In this document: one piece after another, positions 8,552 to 14,929 of the stretch | Layout of the letters: every line of letters starts with the position of its first letter | Numbering within the stretch: position 1 is the stretch's first letter | Assembly: GCA_905205085.1 (NCBI GenBank) | Contig: CAJLCG010000029.1 | Coordinates: 1 to 21,713 of the forward strand | Direction of reading: 5' to 3' | Origin: an uncultured Oscillospiraceae bacterium | GTDB lineage: Bacteria; Bacillota; Clostridia; Oscillospirales; Oscillospiraceae | Length of the DNA stretch: 21,713 nucleotides | The notes under the pieces: model-generated | Told to the model about the DNA's origin: nothing | The model's input: the letters and a program-made list of their open reading frames with translations, nothing else | The model's database searches: none | Translations under genes and position numbers: made by a program

Positions 8552-8611
8552 AGTCCGAAATCGGACTTAAAGTGACGCTACCAGTATAGTCTGATTTCGG
8601 ACGGTTGTCAA
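8552..8611 (-). promoter_or_regulatory. marR-MATE promoter with two palindromic operators
   Basis: On the minus strand TTGACA (8611-8606), 17 bases, TATACT (8588-8583). Operator 1 (8588-8603, AGTCTGA-TT-TCGGACG) fills the spacer between the two boxes. Operator 2 (8552-8567, AGTCCGA-AA-TCGGACT, perfect 7-bp arms) lies just after the expected transcription start. The sites are 36 bases apart, about 3.4 helical turns. A bound dimer at either site would block polymerase. Confidence 0.85.
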
Positions 8612-8626
8612 GGGGGCAGCTCCGCC

Positions 8627-8655
8627 TTGCTTTTTATAAGAAAACATGGTATACT
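8627..8655 (+). promoter_or_regulatory. Sigma-A promoter of smpB
   Basis: TTGCTT (8627-8632), 17 bases, TATACT (8650-8655), about 43 bases before the smpB ATG. It is divergent from the marR promoter and only about 15 bases from its -35 box, so MarR binding could also affect it slightly. Confidence 0.75.
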
Positions 8656-8697
8656 AATTTACCATTCATCTATGGTTTTCCAGGAAGGAGGTGCCCT

Positions 8698-9165
8698 ATG
8701 GCGGAGGCGGTCAAGGTGGTGGCCAAGAACAGCAAAGCCTACCACGATTACTTCATTGAAGAGAAATATGAGGCCGGCATTGAGCTTGCGGGCACCGAGG
8801 TCAAGTCCATCCGCCAGGGCCATGTGAACCTGAAGGACTCTTTCTGTCACATTAAAGATGGGCAGATGTGGGTCATCGGGATGCACATCAGCCCCTATGA
8901 AAAGGGCAACATCTTCAACAAGGACCCCCTGCGCCAGCGCAAGCTGCTGATGCACAAGCGGGAGATTATGCGTCTGTTTGCCCACATCAAGCAGGACGGC
9001 TACTCCCTCATCCCCCTGAGCGTCTACTTCAAGGGCCCCCGGGTCAAGCTGGAGATCGGTCTGGCCAAGGGCAAGAAGCTCTATGACAAGCGGGAATCCG
9101 CCGCCCGGCGGGACGCCAAGCGGGAGATGGACCGCACCATGAAGTCCCGGAATACCCGGTATTAA
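8698..9165 (+). CDS. smpB: SsrA-binding protein SmpB
   Basis: A 155-residue protein that binds the tRNA-like part of tmRNA and brings it to stalled ribosomes for trans-translation. The sequence is classical: [39 protein letters not shown] near the N-terminus, then [28 protein letters not shown], and the basic C-terminal tail ([27 protein letters not shown]) that enters the empty mRNA channel. The ATG at 8698 has AAGGAGGTG before it; upstream in-frame codons have no ribosome site. Its RNA partner ssrA lies 800 bases downstream on the same strand. Confidence 0.98.
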   Translation: MAEAVKVVAKNSKAYHDYFIEEKYEAGIELAGTEVKSIRQGHVNLKDSFCHIKDGQMWVIGMHISPYEKGNIFNKDPLRQRKLLMHKREIMRLFAHIKQDGYSLIPLSVYFKGPRVKLEIGLAKGKKLYDKRESAARRDAKREMDRTMKSRNTRY

Positions 9166-9208
9166 AGAGTTTGCGGAGGCGTCTCTCCGCTGAAAAGGAG
9201 TGTTTCCA

Positions 9209-9730
9209 ATGGCACAGAATCCTATTGTTACCATCGAGATGGAGGACGGCGGCATCATGAAGGCGGAGCTGTACCCCGACGTGGCTCCCAACACCGTCAA
9301 CAACTTCATCAGCCTCATTCAGAAGGGCTACTATGACGGCCTGATCTTTCACCGGGTCATCCCCGGCTTTATGATCCAGGGCGGCTGCCCCGACGGCACC
9401 GGCATGGGTGGCCCCGGCTACTCCATCAAGGGTGAGTTCACCCAGAACCGCTTCCCCAACGAGCTGCGCCACGACCGGGGCGTGCTGTCCATGGCCCGGA
9501 CCATGGCTCCCGACTCCGCCGGCAGCCAGTTCTTCGTGATGGTGGAGCAGGCTCCCCACCTGGATGGCCAGTATGCCTCCTTCGGCAAGGTCATCGAGGG
9601 CATGGAGGTGGCCGATGCCATCGTGTCCACCAAGCGGGACTGGAACGACAAGCCCCGCCAGCCTCAGCGCATGAAGAAGGTCACCGTGGAGACCTTCGGC
9701 GTGGACTATCCCGAGCCTGAGAAAGTCTAA
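9209..9730 (+). CDS. Peptidyl-prolyl cis-trans isomerase, cyclophilin type
   Basis: A 173-residue single-domain cyclophilin that catalyses proline isomerisation during protein folding. Visible motifs: FHRVIPGFMIQGGCPDGTGMGGPGYSIKGEF, GVLSMARTMAPDSAGSQFFVMVEQAPHLDGQYASFGKVIEGMEVAD; the catalytic arginine in FHRVIPGF and the QFF segment are present. No signal peptide, so cytoplasmic. A GTG at 9200 is in frame, but AAAAGGAG is spaced correctly for the ATG at 9209. It lies 43 bases after smpB without a terminator and is probably co-transcribed; transcription may run on toward ssrA. Confidence 0.95.
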   Translation: MAQNPIVTIEMEDGGIMKAELYPDVAPNTVNNFISLIQKGYYDGLIFHRVIPGFMIQGGCPDGTGMGGPGYSIKGEFTQNRFPNELRHDRGVLSMARTMAPDSAGSQFFVMVEQAPHLDGQYASFGKVIEGMEVADAIVSTKRDWNDKPRQPQRMKKVTVETFGVDYPEPEKV

Positions 9731-9743
9731 TTTAAAACGGAAT

Positions 9744-9955
9744 CTTCTCCTCCCCCTCGAGGGGAGGAGAAGTTCCCACCTCATTCTCCCGTAACGGCGG
9801 CAAAGCCGCAAAGTGAAGTCCGCCGGGAGACGCTGCGATTTCCCAGCCCACCAAAACCAAATCGAAGCCCAGCGCCAGCGGGTTCGATTTGGAGAGGAGA
9901 GGCAAGGGAGCGGCGTGAGGAATAACCGCCTTTGGCGGGTGTTCCGAATAGAGCG
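9744..9955. repeat. String of four hairpins before ssrA
   Basis: The 241-base gap between the cyclophilin and ssrA holds inverted repeats in series: 9744-9755 with 9761-9772 (perfect 12 bp, loop CTCGA); GCGGC-AAA-GCCGC (9797-9809); CCAAATCGAA with TTCGATTTGG (9857-9866, 9883-9892, extendable by GCCC/GGG pairs); and CCGCC-TTT-GGCGG near 9929-9941. The first lacks a T run, so it is not a standard terminator. No convincing promoter was found for ssrA. The stretch may be a dispersed extragenic repeat or an RNA-processing region. Confidence 0.6.
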
Positions 9956-9971
9956 GACTTTGCCTCGACGA

Positions 9972-10339
9972 GGGGGCGTACCGGTTTCGACGGGGACGCG
10001 GAAGTGGGAATAGCGGGCGGTGGCGCCTGGCCACCTTAAAACGGGCATTCTTTATAAATTAAAGAACAACGATAATTACGCTTACGCTGCCTAATTAAAG
10101 GCGGCCGTCTGACCCGGAAGGACCACGAGCCGGGATCAGGCGTCGTTTAGTGGTGCACGTGCGCCGGCAAAGCTTTGCGCCGGCCATGAACTATGAAGCT
10201 TACCTGACCCTCAGGCGTGACGGCTTGCCTGGGGAGAGGGGAACGGGAGGAGCAAGACCTCCGCAATAACCGTCTGCGCCCGGAGAAGTTCCCATGGAAG
10301 AGTTTTCGGACGGGGGTTCGACTCCCCCCGCCTCCACCA
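9972..10339 (+). ncRNA. ssrA: Transfer-messenger RNA (tmRNA)
   Basis: The 5' end GGGGGCG followed by UACCGGUUUCGACGGGG is the hallmark start of tmRNA. It pairs with CGCCUCC near the 3' end (10329-10335, one G-U pair), followed by discriminator A and an encoded CCA (10337-10339). The T arm GGGGGTTCGACTCCCCC precedes the acceptor strand. The tag frame ends in NNDNYAYAA and a TAA (10065-10094); the resume codon cannot be fixed by eye (AAC at 10065 or AAG at 10062). Pseudoknot-forming GC-rich arms lie between 10100 and 10290. Length 368 bases, normal. smpB is just upstream. ssrA 3' ends are frequent integration sites, and foreign-looking DNA begins directly after this one. Confidence 0.96.
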
Positions 10340-10420
10340 GATGGACATTACACGAACACCTATTTTTTCAAAGGCGGCTTTGCCGTGAGGGCGTGGCTGT
10401 AATGTCAACAACTGAAAACA

Positions 10421-10454
10421 GGGCGTCAAAGTTCACTTTGGCGTCCTATTTTTT
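10421..10454 (+). terminator. Probable ssrA terminator
   Basis: GGGCGTCAAAG and CTTTGGCGTCC pair over 11 positions (two G-U pairs) around a TTCA loop, followed by TATTTTTT. It lies 80 bases after the tmRNA 3' end. Confidence 0.8.
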
Positions 10455-10494
10455 CTTAATTACAAGATTGAAACATCTTATGAAACGGGGCGCT

Positions 10495-11244
10495 ATGATG
10501 TTAGAAAGACAAGTTAACTCATTAAGGACGATATTGTCTGATAAGGACTTACAACAATATACAGGGGATGGCTTTTGGAATTTGATTCAGGCTGTTGTAC
10601 TTTCGGATCCATTTTCTGGCATAGCTGCTGGGAAAGACATAAAAGAACTAATTTTTCATATTCCGACAATCTTGTTTTGGGACAAGATGAAGAGATACTT
10701 ATTAGGAACTTTTTTCTGCCGCGAAGATCAAGTAAAAATGGCTGAAAAGTTTTGTCATGATAATGATAAGTACAATGATTTCGTAAAAAAACAAATACAT
10801 CTTATCAACGAAATTGATGATGACAAAAAAGTGGATTATTTTGCCTCGTTAACGCGTTGTTTTCTTTTGACAGATTTGAATGAAAATTTGTTTTTTAAAC
10901 TTAGCAAATATATTATGAATTGCACACCAGAAGAACTACAGTTTTTATCTGAAATTTCTTTTGATTATCAAAGCAAAAACACAGTTTTTGTGTCGTCTCT
11001 CTATCAATACGGACTTTTTGTTCAAAAGGAAAAGCCTGATGGTGTTATATATGTTTTATCTGATTTTGGAAAAGCGTTAAAACAAAATAGTCTCAATTTC
11101 GATAGTGGATTAAATGGTAAGTCAAGAATAGTGTCTTATGAAGAAGTGACGCCCTTAACTATCGCTGAACCTGCTACTGCAGAGGATATTGAAAAAATGT
11201 TCAACGATTCCGAATTGGTAATTGATGGTGGGTCTGCTGGATAA
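10495..11244 (+). CDS. AT-rich orphan protein next to ssrA, unrecognised
   Basis: About 249 residues, soluble-looking, rich in Lys, Asp, Phe and Tyr. I do not recognise a family. The middle part (NEIDDDKKVDYFASLTRCFLLTDLNENLFFKLSKYIMNCTPEELQFLSEI) reads as a run of amphipathic helices; the C-terminus (EEVTPLTIAEPATAEDIEKMFNDSELVIDGG) looks like a flexible tail. The frame is open from inside ssrA, but that portion cannot be coding. ATGs occur at 10480, 10495 and 10498; GGGG at 10487-10490 favours 10495 or 10498. Codon use is far more AT-rich than the flanks, which suggests transfer. It stands alone between the ssrA terminator and a strong two-way terminator. A defence or element-maintenance role is possible but only a guess. 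Confidence 0.75.
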   Translation: MMLERQVNSLRTILSDKDLQQYTGDGFWNLIQAVVLSDPFSGIAAGKDIKELIFHIPTILFWDKMKRYLLGTFFCREDQVKMAEKFCHDNDKYNDFVKKQIHLINEIDDDKKVDYFASLTRCFLLTDLNENLFFKLSKYIMNCTPEELQFLSEISFDYQSKNTVFVSSLYQYGLFVQKEKPDGVIYVLSDFGKALKQNSLNFDSGLNGKSRIVSYEEVTPLTIAEPATAEDIEKMFNDSELVIDGGSAG

Positions 11245-11245
11245 G

Positions 11246-11290
11246 AATATAAAACCGATGAAACAAGCTATGTTTCATCGGTTTTATATT
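11246..11290. terminator. Perfect 20-bp bidirectional terminator
   Basis: Arms 11246-11265 and 11271-11290 are perfect 20-base complements (core AAAACCGATGAAACA) around loop AGCTA, with A/T-rich ends on both sides. It separates the rightward orphan gene from the leftward conjugative-element module. Confidence 0.9.
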
Positions 11291-11328
11291 TAACAATTGT
11301 TATCCACGGGTTTACTTCTAAAATTATA

Positions 11329-11499
11329 TTAATCCAAATAATACCTCTGAATTTCCGTCACCAGGAACCGTGCAAAGGATTCCACAATAGACTGTGGAAG
11401 TTCAATATCATAATCGTTCTTTTGAGGATTGCAACCAATAGAGGTATGGGTTTCCTGATATTCAGTTTTCAAGGTGCAAGTCAAATCCGTTTGCGCCAT
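11329..11499 (-). CDS. Small conjugative-element-type protein, 56 aa
   Basis: The frame encodes 56 residues beginning MAQTDLTCTLKTEYQ and ending IQRYYLD. The composition is protein-like, and it lies 30 bases after the HTH_16 gene on the same strand, where Tn916-like elements carry small accessory ORFs. The ATG at 11499 directly follows AAAGG without spacing, and a GCGCA-CTA-TGCGC palindrome (11507-11519) sits at the ribosome site, so initiation is doubtful. A stop lies four codons upstream. It could be a shortened remnant. Function unknown. Confidence 0.55.
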   Translation of the reverse strand: MAQTDLTCTLKTEYQETHTSIGCNPQKNDYDIELPQSIVESFARFLVTEIQRYYLD

Positions 11500-11528
11500 C
11501 CTTTCTGCGCACTATGCGCTATGATTTG

Positions 11529-11774
11529 TTAATCCAGATAAAATTGAAGTATCACGATCAGCAGTTTACGCTCCAGGCGCCGGAACAGGTCGATGTCCAC
11601 TTGAAGTCGGGAGAATCCTCTTTTATCCCGGATCGCCCGTTTGGAAAGCGCTGCTATGTAGCCGGAATAGCAGCGCAGCACCATATGCACTGCATCAGGT
11701 TCTCCCCGCACAGCTGCCTCGATGATGGAATAGGGAATCATTGTTGGGCGGAATTGGTTTCTATCCATTCCCAT
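11529..11774 (-). CDS. HTH_16-type helix-turn-helix protein of conjugative elements
   Basis: About 81 residues with the pattern PYSIIEAAVRGEPDAVHMVLRCYSGYIAALS, then RLERKLLIVILQF. This matches the small helix-turn-helix proteins (HTH_16) that follow the sigma-like gene in Tn916-family elements, where they are thought to help regulate the module. Starts at GTG 11777, ATG 11774 and ATG 11768 are all possible; all overlap the 3' end of the sigma gene (stop at 11761-11763), implying coupled translation. No strong ribosome site is visible apart from G-rich bases in the sigma gene tail. Confidence 0.8.
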   Translation of the reverse strand: MGMDRNQFRPTMIPYSIIEAAVRGEPDAVHMVLRCYSGYIAALSKRAIRDKRGFSRLQVDIDLFRRLERKLLIVILQFYLD

Positions 11775-12189
11775 CACATCCCATCCGATTCTTTAATGCT
11801 TGAAATGCTTTTATCCTGTGAGTGTTGACGGTCCGCCGAGCCATGTGAAGGTAATCGGCAATCTCTCGATCCGGCATCTCAAGAAAGAAATACATCAGAA
11901 GAATATCCCGGCTTTCTGGCGGAAGTGCGTTCAACGCCTCCGCCAGTTTTTCATTTTCAATATGGATCACTTCATTCCCAATAACAAAAGTGTCCCGTTC
12001 ACAGGCGTAACAGTCGTAGACTGCAAGTTGCTCCATGGATTCCTCCGGCAGCTCACTGAAATTGACTTCTCGCTGTTGTCTACGCCGGATTTCCCGATAG
12101 ATGTTGTAGGCCTCATACTTCAGGGCCCGTTTGCAGAAACAGTCAAACGTGTGTTGCTTGTGTTCCTGGTGACGCAGGTCTGGATTCAT
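11761..12189 (-). CDS. Sigma-70 family sigma factor of a Tn916-like element
   Basis: A 142-residue protein. The start MNPDLRHQEHKQHTFDCFCKRALKYEAYNIYREIRRRQQREVNFSEL matches the small sigma factors of Tn916-type conjugative transposons. Region 4 is clear at the C-terminus: LNALPPESRDILLMYFFLEMPDREIADYLHMARRTVNTHRIKAFQALKNRM. The ATG at 12189 has AAGGAGGTG seven bases upstream and agrees with relatives. A second in-frame ATG at 12315, with AAAGGAG before it, would add 42 residues; see the leader entry. It is co-translated with the HTH_16 gene. Its target promoters in the element are not in the window, since most of the transfer genes are absent. Confidence 0.88.
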   Translation of the reverse strand: MNPDLRHQEHKQHTFDCFCKRALKYEAYNIYREIRRRQQREVNFSELPEESMEQLAVYDCYACERDTFVIGNEVIHIENEKLAEALNALPPESRDILLMYFFLEMPDREIADYLHMARRTVNTHRIKAFQALKNRMGCDGNG

Positions 12190-12247
12190 TTTCTCACCTC
12201 CTTGCGTCCTGTTCACCGGCTCCTTTTGACCCCTTTCACTTACTACT

Positions 12248-12315
12248 GGTTTTAGAGAAGGTGCATTTGGCAGATGCTTCTCTAAAACCGAGGTATTTTC
12301 TCTCTGGTCAGTCAT
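12248..12315 (-). promoter_or_regulatory. Leader of the sigma gene: alternative start and 13-bp hairpin
   Basis: An in-frame ATG at 12315 with AAAGGAG eight bases before it opens a 42-codon extension of the sigma factor frame. Within it GGTTTTAGAGAAG (12248-12260) and its exact complement (12277-12289) form a 13-bp stem with a 16-base loop. The stem lies between the two start codons, so it could tune translation or transcription of the sigma gene. Confidence 0.55.
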
Positions 12316-12393
12316 TTGAAGTCTCCTTTCTGTCATGAACTGAATTGCGAACCCAGCAGTGGATAGGAGGCGAACGACAACAAGTGAAAAGGC

Positions 12394-12424
12394 AAAAAAT
12401 ACCTGCCGGCAAAACGCAGACAGG
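12394..12424 (-). terminator. Weak leader terminator upstream of the sigma gene
   Basis: On the minus strand CCTGTC and GGCAGG pair over six positions around an 11-base loop, followed by TATTTTTT. It is the second terminator-like structure between the MFS stop and the sigma gene. The rest of 12425-12568 has no gene that I can support. Confidence 0.5.
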
Positions 12425-12568
12425 CAAGGAGGAACTGTGTAAATCCCTTATATGATTTGTGTGTTCATGGTTATGGGTGCAAATATCCGAGGCCAGGAAT
12501 AGGCTTTTTTTGACTGGCTACAAATGAAAAAGGACACAGCGATACCTCCCCGATACCGCCGTATCCTT

Positions 12569-12625
12569 AAAAAAGGGCGACTTTAATACACCCCCTGTAT
12601 TCTCGCTTTTTCAAACAGAATACAG
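12569..12625 (-). terminator. Terminator after the MFS gene with competing hairpin
   Basis: On the minus strand GCGA-G-AATACA-GGGGG-TGTATT-AAAG-TCGC (12606-12577) is followed by TTTTTT (12574-12569), a likely terminator. The segment 12595-12603 can instead pair perfectly over nine bases with 12617-12625 (AGAATACAG), which would dissolve the terminator stem. It lies 60-120 bases after the MFS stop. Confidence 0.6.
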
Positions 12626-12686
12626 CGGTCTTGATTTCTTGTTTTCAAAACCGCCGCATTCCGTCAGCGGTTTGCGCCGCCAGGAA

Positions 12687-13922
12687 TCAATTCTTTTCGA
12701 AGTTTACAAAAAACTTTGAGGATGCCAGACCAATCACACATACCAGCAATCCGCTGGGGATCAGCACCCAATAGGGACTATCTGAAAACCAATCAAACAT
12801 CGCCCCATAGATGATCTGTCCTGCAGGCTGGGCACACATGGAAAGCGTGAACACATAGGACATGATCTTTCCCATCAAATGTTTGGGAGTTCGAGCCTGA
12901 ATGACGGAGATTGCATAGGTGGAAAACAGACTGCATCCAAATTGCCCAAGGCTGAACATGACAAGGAGAATGATGTAAATACCGAGAGGCCCTACAGGTA
13001 AGAGAAAAGCAATTCCCGTTGGGATGAGGCTAAGGCCAAGTCCCATAAAGACAAAGGCCAGCCAGCGCAAACGAAATTTCTGCGCTGTAAGTCCCACAAA
13101 GAGGCTGCCCAGCACGGCGGCTACACCCATAACGCTCTCTGCTGCTCCGTAATACTCTGCCGAGAGCCCAAGAACAGTCCGCACCAAGTAAGGAAAGCCG
13201 ACCACCACCGTACCGGCTACAAACAAGCTGGCCAGGGCTGCAAGCAGGAGCAATTTGAGGATACCCGGCTGCTCCCGGCGCAGGAAGTGAATGCTGACGG
13301 AGAAGTCCTCTCTAATGATCTCCCGGACACTCATAGTGACTTCTGCCTTCTGATAGTCCAGGCAAATGAAGCATTCCAGAATGGCGGTGAGGAAAAAGCA
13401 GGCCACCGTTCCCCAGAGGACCGGAGTAAGTCCAAAAGCAGCGTAGACCAGACTGCCCAGAAACGGAGTGATGAGTCTGGCAATGGCCTGTACTTGATTT
13501 ACCGCCGCATTGCCTTTCATCAAATTGTCTCCAGAGAGCATCTGGGGGATGCAGGCCTGTACCGTGGGAGACTCAAAGGCGGCTAGGACAGACAGGATCA
13601 CCAACAATGCACCGATGACCCAAATATCATGTCCAAAGGGCAACACCAATCCCGCGACCAGCACAGTGAGTCCGGAGAGGGTGTCCAGCCCTACCATGAT
13701 GTTACGCCGATTGGCTCGATCCGCCAGAATACCGCCAAAGGGTGACAAGAGGATGGTAGGCAGCATAGCCACGGCCAACAAAGTCGCAAAAATGGACGCC
13801 GATCCAGTCTGCTCCAACACATACATGGAAAGGGCAAACTTTAGGGTGTAGTTGCCAATGAGGGAACTGACTTGCCCCAGAATTAGAAAAGTAAAATTGC
13901 GGGTAAACAGTTTGTCTTTCAT
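12687..13922 (-). CDS. MFS exporter (MefA/MFS_3-like)
   Basis: A 411-residue transporter with twelve predicted membrane segments. FGGILADRANRRNIMVGLD is the MFS loop 2-3 motif, and the overall pattern (SLIGNYTLKFALSMYVLEQTGSASIFATLLAVAMLPTILLSPFGG) fits the drug:H+ antiporters that include macrolide exporters. The ATG at 13922 has GGAGG eight bases before it and overlaps the stop of the upstream small gene by four bases (ATGA). It is the last gene of a cassette with an ABC transporter and a TetR regulator, so export of an antibiotic or peptide is likely. An upstream extension of the frame to 13997 lies inside the neighbour and is not used. Confidence 0.9.
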   Translation of the reverse strand: MKDKLFTRNFTFLILGQVSSLIGNYTLKFALSMYVLEQTGSASIFATLLAVAMLPTILLSPFGGILADRANRRNIMVGLDTLSGLTVLVAGLVLPFGHDIWVIGALLVILSVLAAFESPTVQACIPQMLSGDNLMKGNAAVNQVQAIARLITPFLGSLVYAAFGLTPVLWGTVACFFLTAILECFICLDYQKAEVTMSVREIIREDFSVSIHFLRREQPGILKLLLLAALASLFVAGTVVVGFPYLVRTVLGLSAEYYGAAESVMGVAAVLGSLFVGLTAQKFRLRWLAFVFMGLGLSLIPTGIAFLLPVGPLGIYIILLVMFSLGQFGCSLFSTYAISVIQARTPKHLMGKIMSYVFTLSMCAQPAGQIIYGAMFDWFSDSPYWVLIPSGLLVCVIGLASSKFFVNFEKN

Positions 13923-14218
13923 TTTTTCTTCCTCCGAAAACAGCTCGCAGTCAACACATCCCCTGCCAAACCGACGGCACTTAATCCTGCACACCACACC
14001 GCAGCAGTTCGGTTTCCACGCTCCGCCATACGCCCAGCAAGCAGTAGTAATCCGACTTCAGCAGCCAAGGATGTCCCTCTGGATACACAACGAAAAAAGC
14101 GGCTGCGATCCCATGCACGATTTACGGTTTTGTCCAGATGATCTGCTGCGGCCTCCACCCGTCGTTCAAAGTTTGCGGCTGCCCTTTCAACCTTTTGGTC
14201 AAATTCTCGTTCTGTCAT
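13919..14218 (-). CDS. Small membrane protein with N-terminal helix, unrecognised
   Basis: A 99-residue protein. Residues 1-38 form a charged amphipathic helix (EFDQKVERAAANFERRVEAAADHLDKTVNRAWDR), followed by two short hydrophobic segments (about 48-61 and 71-90) and a basic tail FRRKKK. I do not know the family. The ATG at 14218 has GGAGG eight bases upstream, placed within the end of the ABC permease gene, and the stop overlaps the MFS start by four bases. Such tight coupling on both sides suggests it works with one of the transporters, perhaps as an accessory subunit or immunity protein. Confidence 0.8.
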   Translation of the reverse strand: MTEREFDQKVERAAANFERRVEAAADHLDKTVNRAWDRSRFFRCVSRGTSLAAEVGLLLLAGRMAERGNRTAAVWCAGLSAVGLAGDVLTASCFRRKKK

Positions 14219-14221
14219 GTT

Positions 14222-14929
14222 TCATACCTCCATGTTATTTATTTGTCTCAGTAAATTTTTGATTGCCAAAGCTGCAAGGATGCCCGTCACACCAAGAGCG
14301 GCTCCCATCATTGGCAAGAATGCCAGTGCAGCGGCAATCACCTGGCATACCAGCGCAGCCAGAACGACCGATGCCACAATGGTCATTGAAACCGATTTCT
14401 TGCGGAATCCAAACCACAGAGAAACCACACCCAGCAGTCCCGCCAGAATAGAGCAAGAGAGCAGGAAGCCCAGGGATTGCAGGAACATGTTGATCGTCAG
14501 TTGGTCAGAACAGAGCGGAAACAGTGATTCTGTTAGAAAGAACACAGCCTGGATCACCGCTCCGCACAGGAGCATCGCGCTAACGGTATAGGCAAACACT
14601 AGCACCAGCTTTGCGCACAGCACCTTTTTCCGGCTGATTGGATAGCTTAACAGCAGAATTGCCCGTTTCCTGCTGTATTCCTCCACCACAAATCGCGAGG
14701 CCATGACTGCCGATAGAATTGAAAAGATTGCCATACAGACCAAACAGGTTATCCCCATCAGGAAGGGATACTGGGAGAACAATTCCGCATCCGGCTCGGT
14801 GGGGTCCATATAGGGGATGGCGGCCATCAGGTACTGGAAGCCCAGCATCGTCAATCCACAAATCAGGGTTGCAATATGATAGGGGCGAAGACGATTTCGT
14901 TTTAATTCCAATGCGATCAGTTTACGCAT
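14222..14929 (-). CDS. ABC-2 type transporter permease
   Basis: A 235-residue membrane protein with six hydrophobic segments, starting MRKLIALELKRNRLRPYHIATLICG. The cytoplasmic element VVEEYSRKRAILLLSYPISRKKVLCAKL is typical of permeases of bacitracin/lantibiotic-type exporters, where it contacts the ATPase. The ATG at 14929 has GGGAGG in front and overlaps the stop of the ATPase gene by eight bases. Longer versions of the frame (to 15058) would lie inside the ATPase gene. Together the two genes form one ABC transporter, probably for a peptide antibiotic; substrate is inferred from the family only. Confidence 0.88.
   Translation of the reverse strand: MRKLIALELKRNRLRPYHIATLICGLTMLGFQYLMAAIPYMDPTEPDAELFSQYPFLMGITCLVCMAIFSILSAVMASRFVVEEYSRKRAILLLSYPISRKKVLCAKLVLVFAYTVSAMLLCGAVIQAVFFLTESLFPLCSDQLTINMFLQSLGFLLSCSILAGLLGVVSLWFGFRKKSVSMTIVASVVLAALVCQVIAAALAFLPMMGAALGVTGILAALAIKNLLRQINNMEV

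Noticed and set aside
9880..9892. GGTTCGATT-like T-arm sequence, as a sign of a tRNA or second tmRNA end
   Set aside because: It is one arm of a perfect inverted repeat; no acceptor stem, anticodon arm or CCA around it.
9732..10034. 100-codon minus-strand frame before ssrA
   Set aside because: Pro/Arg-rich translation of the hairpin string, and it runs into the tmRNA gene; such frames are common false genes in intergenic repeats.
10310..10339. ssrA 3' end as attL of a tyrosine-integrase element
   Set aside because: I found no second copy of the ssrA 3' sequence and no tyrosine integrase within the window. It may lie outside, so this is unproven rather than excluded.
12448..12468. Seven-codon frame (MNTQII) as a leader peptide upstream of the weak terminator
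   Set aside because: No ribosome site; short frames like this are expected by chance.
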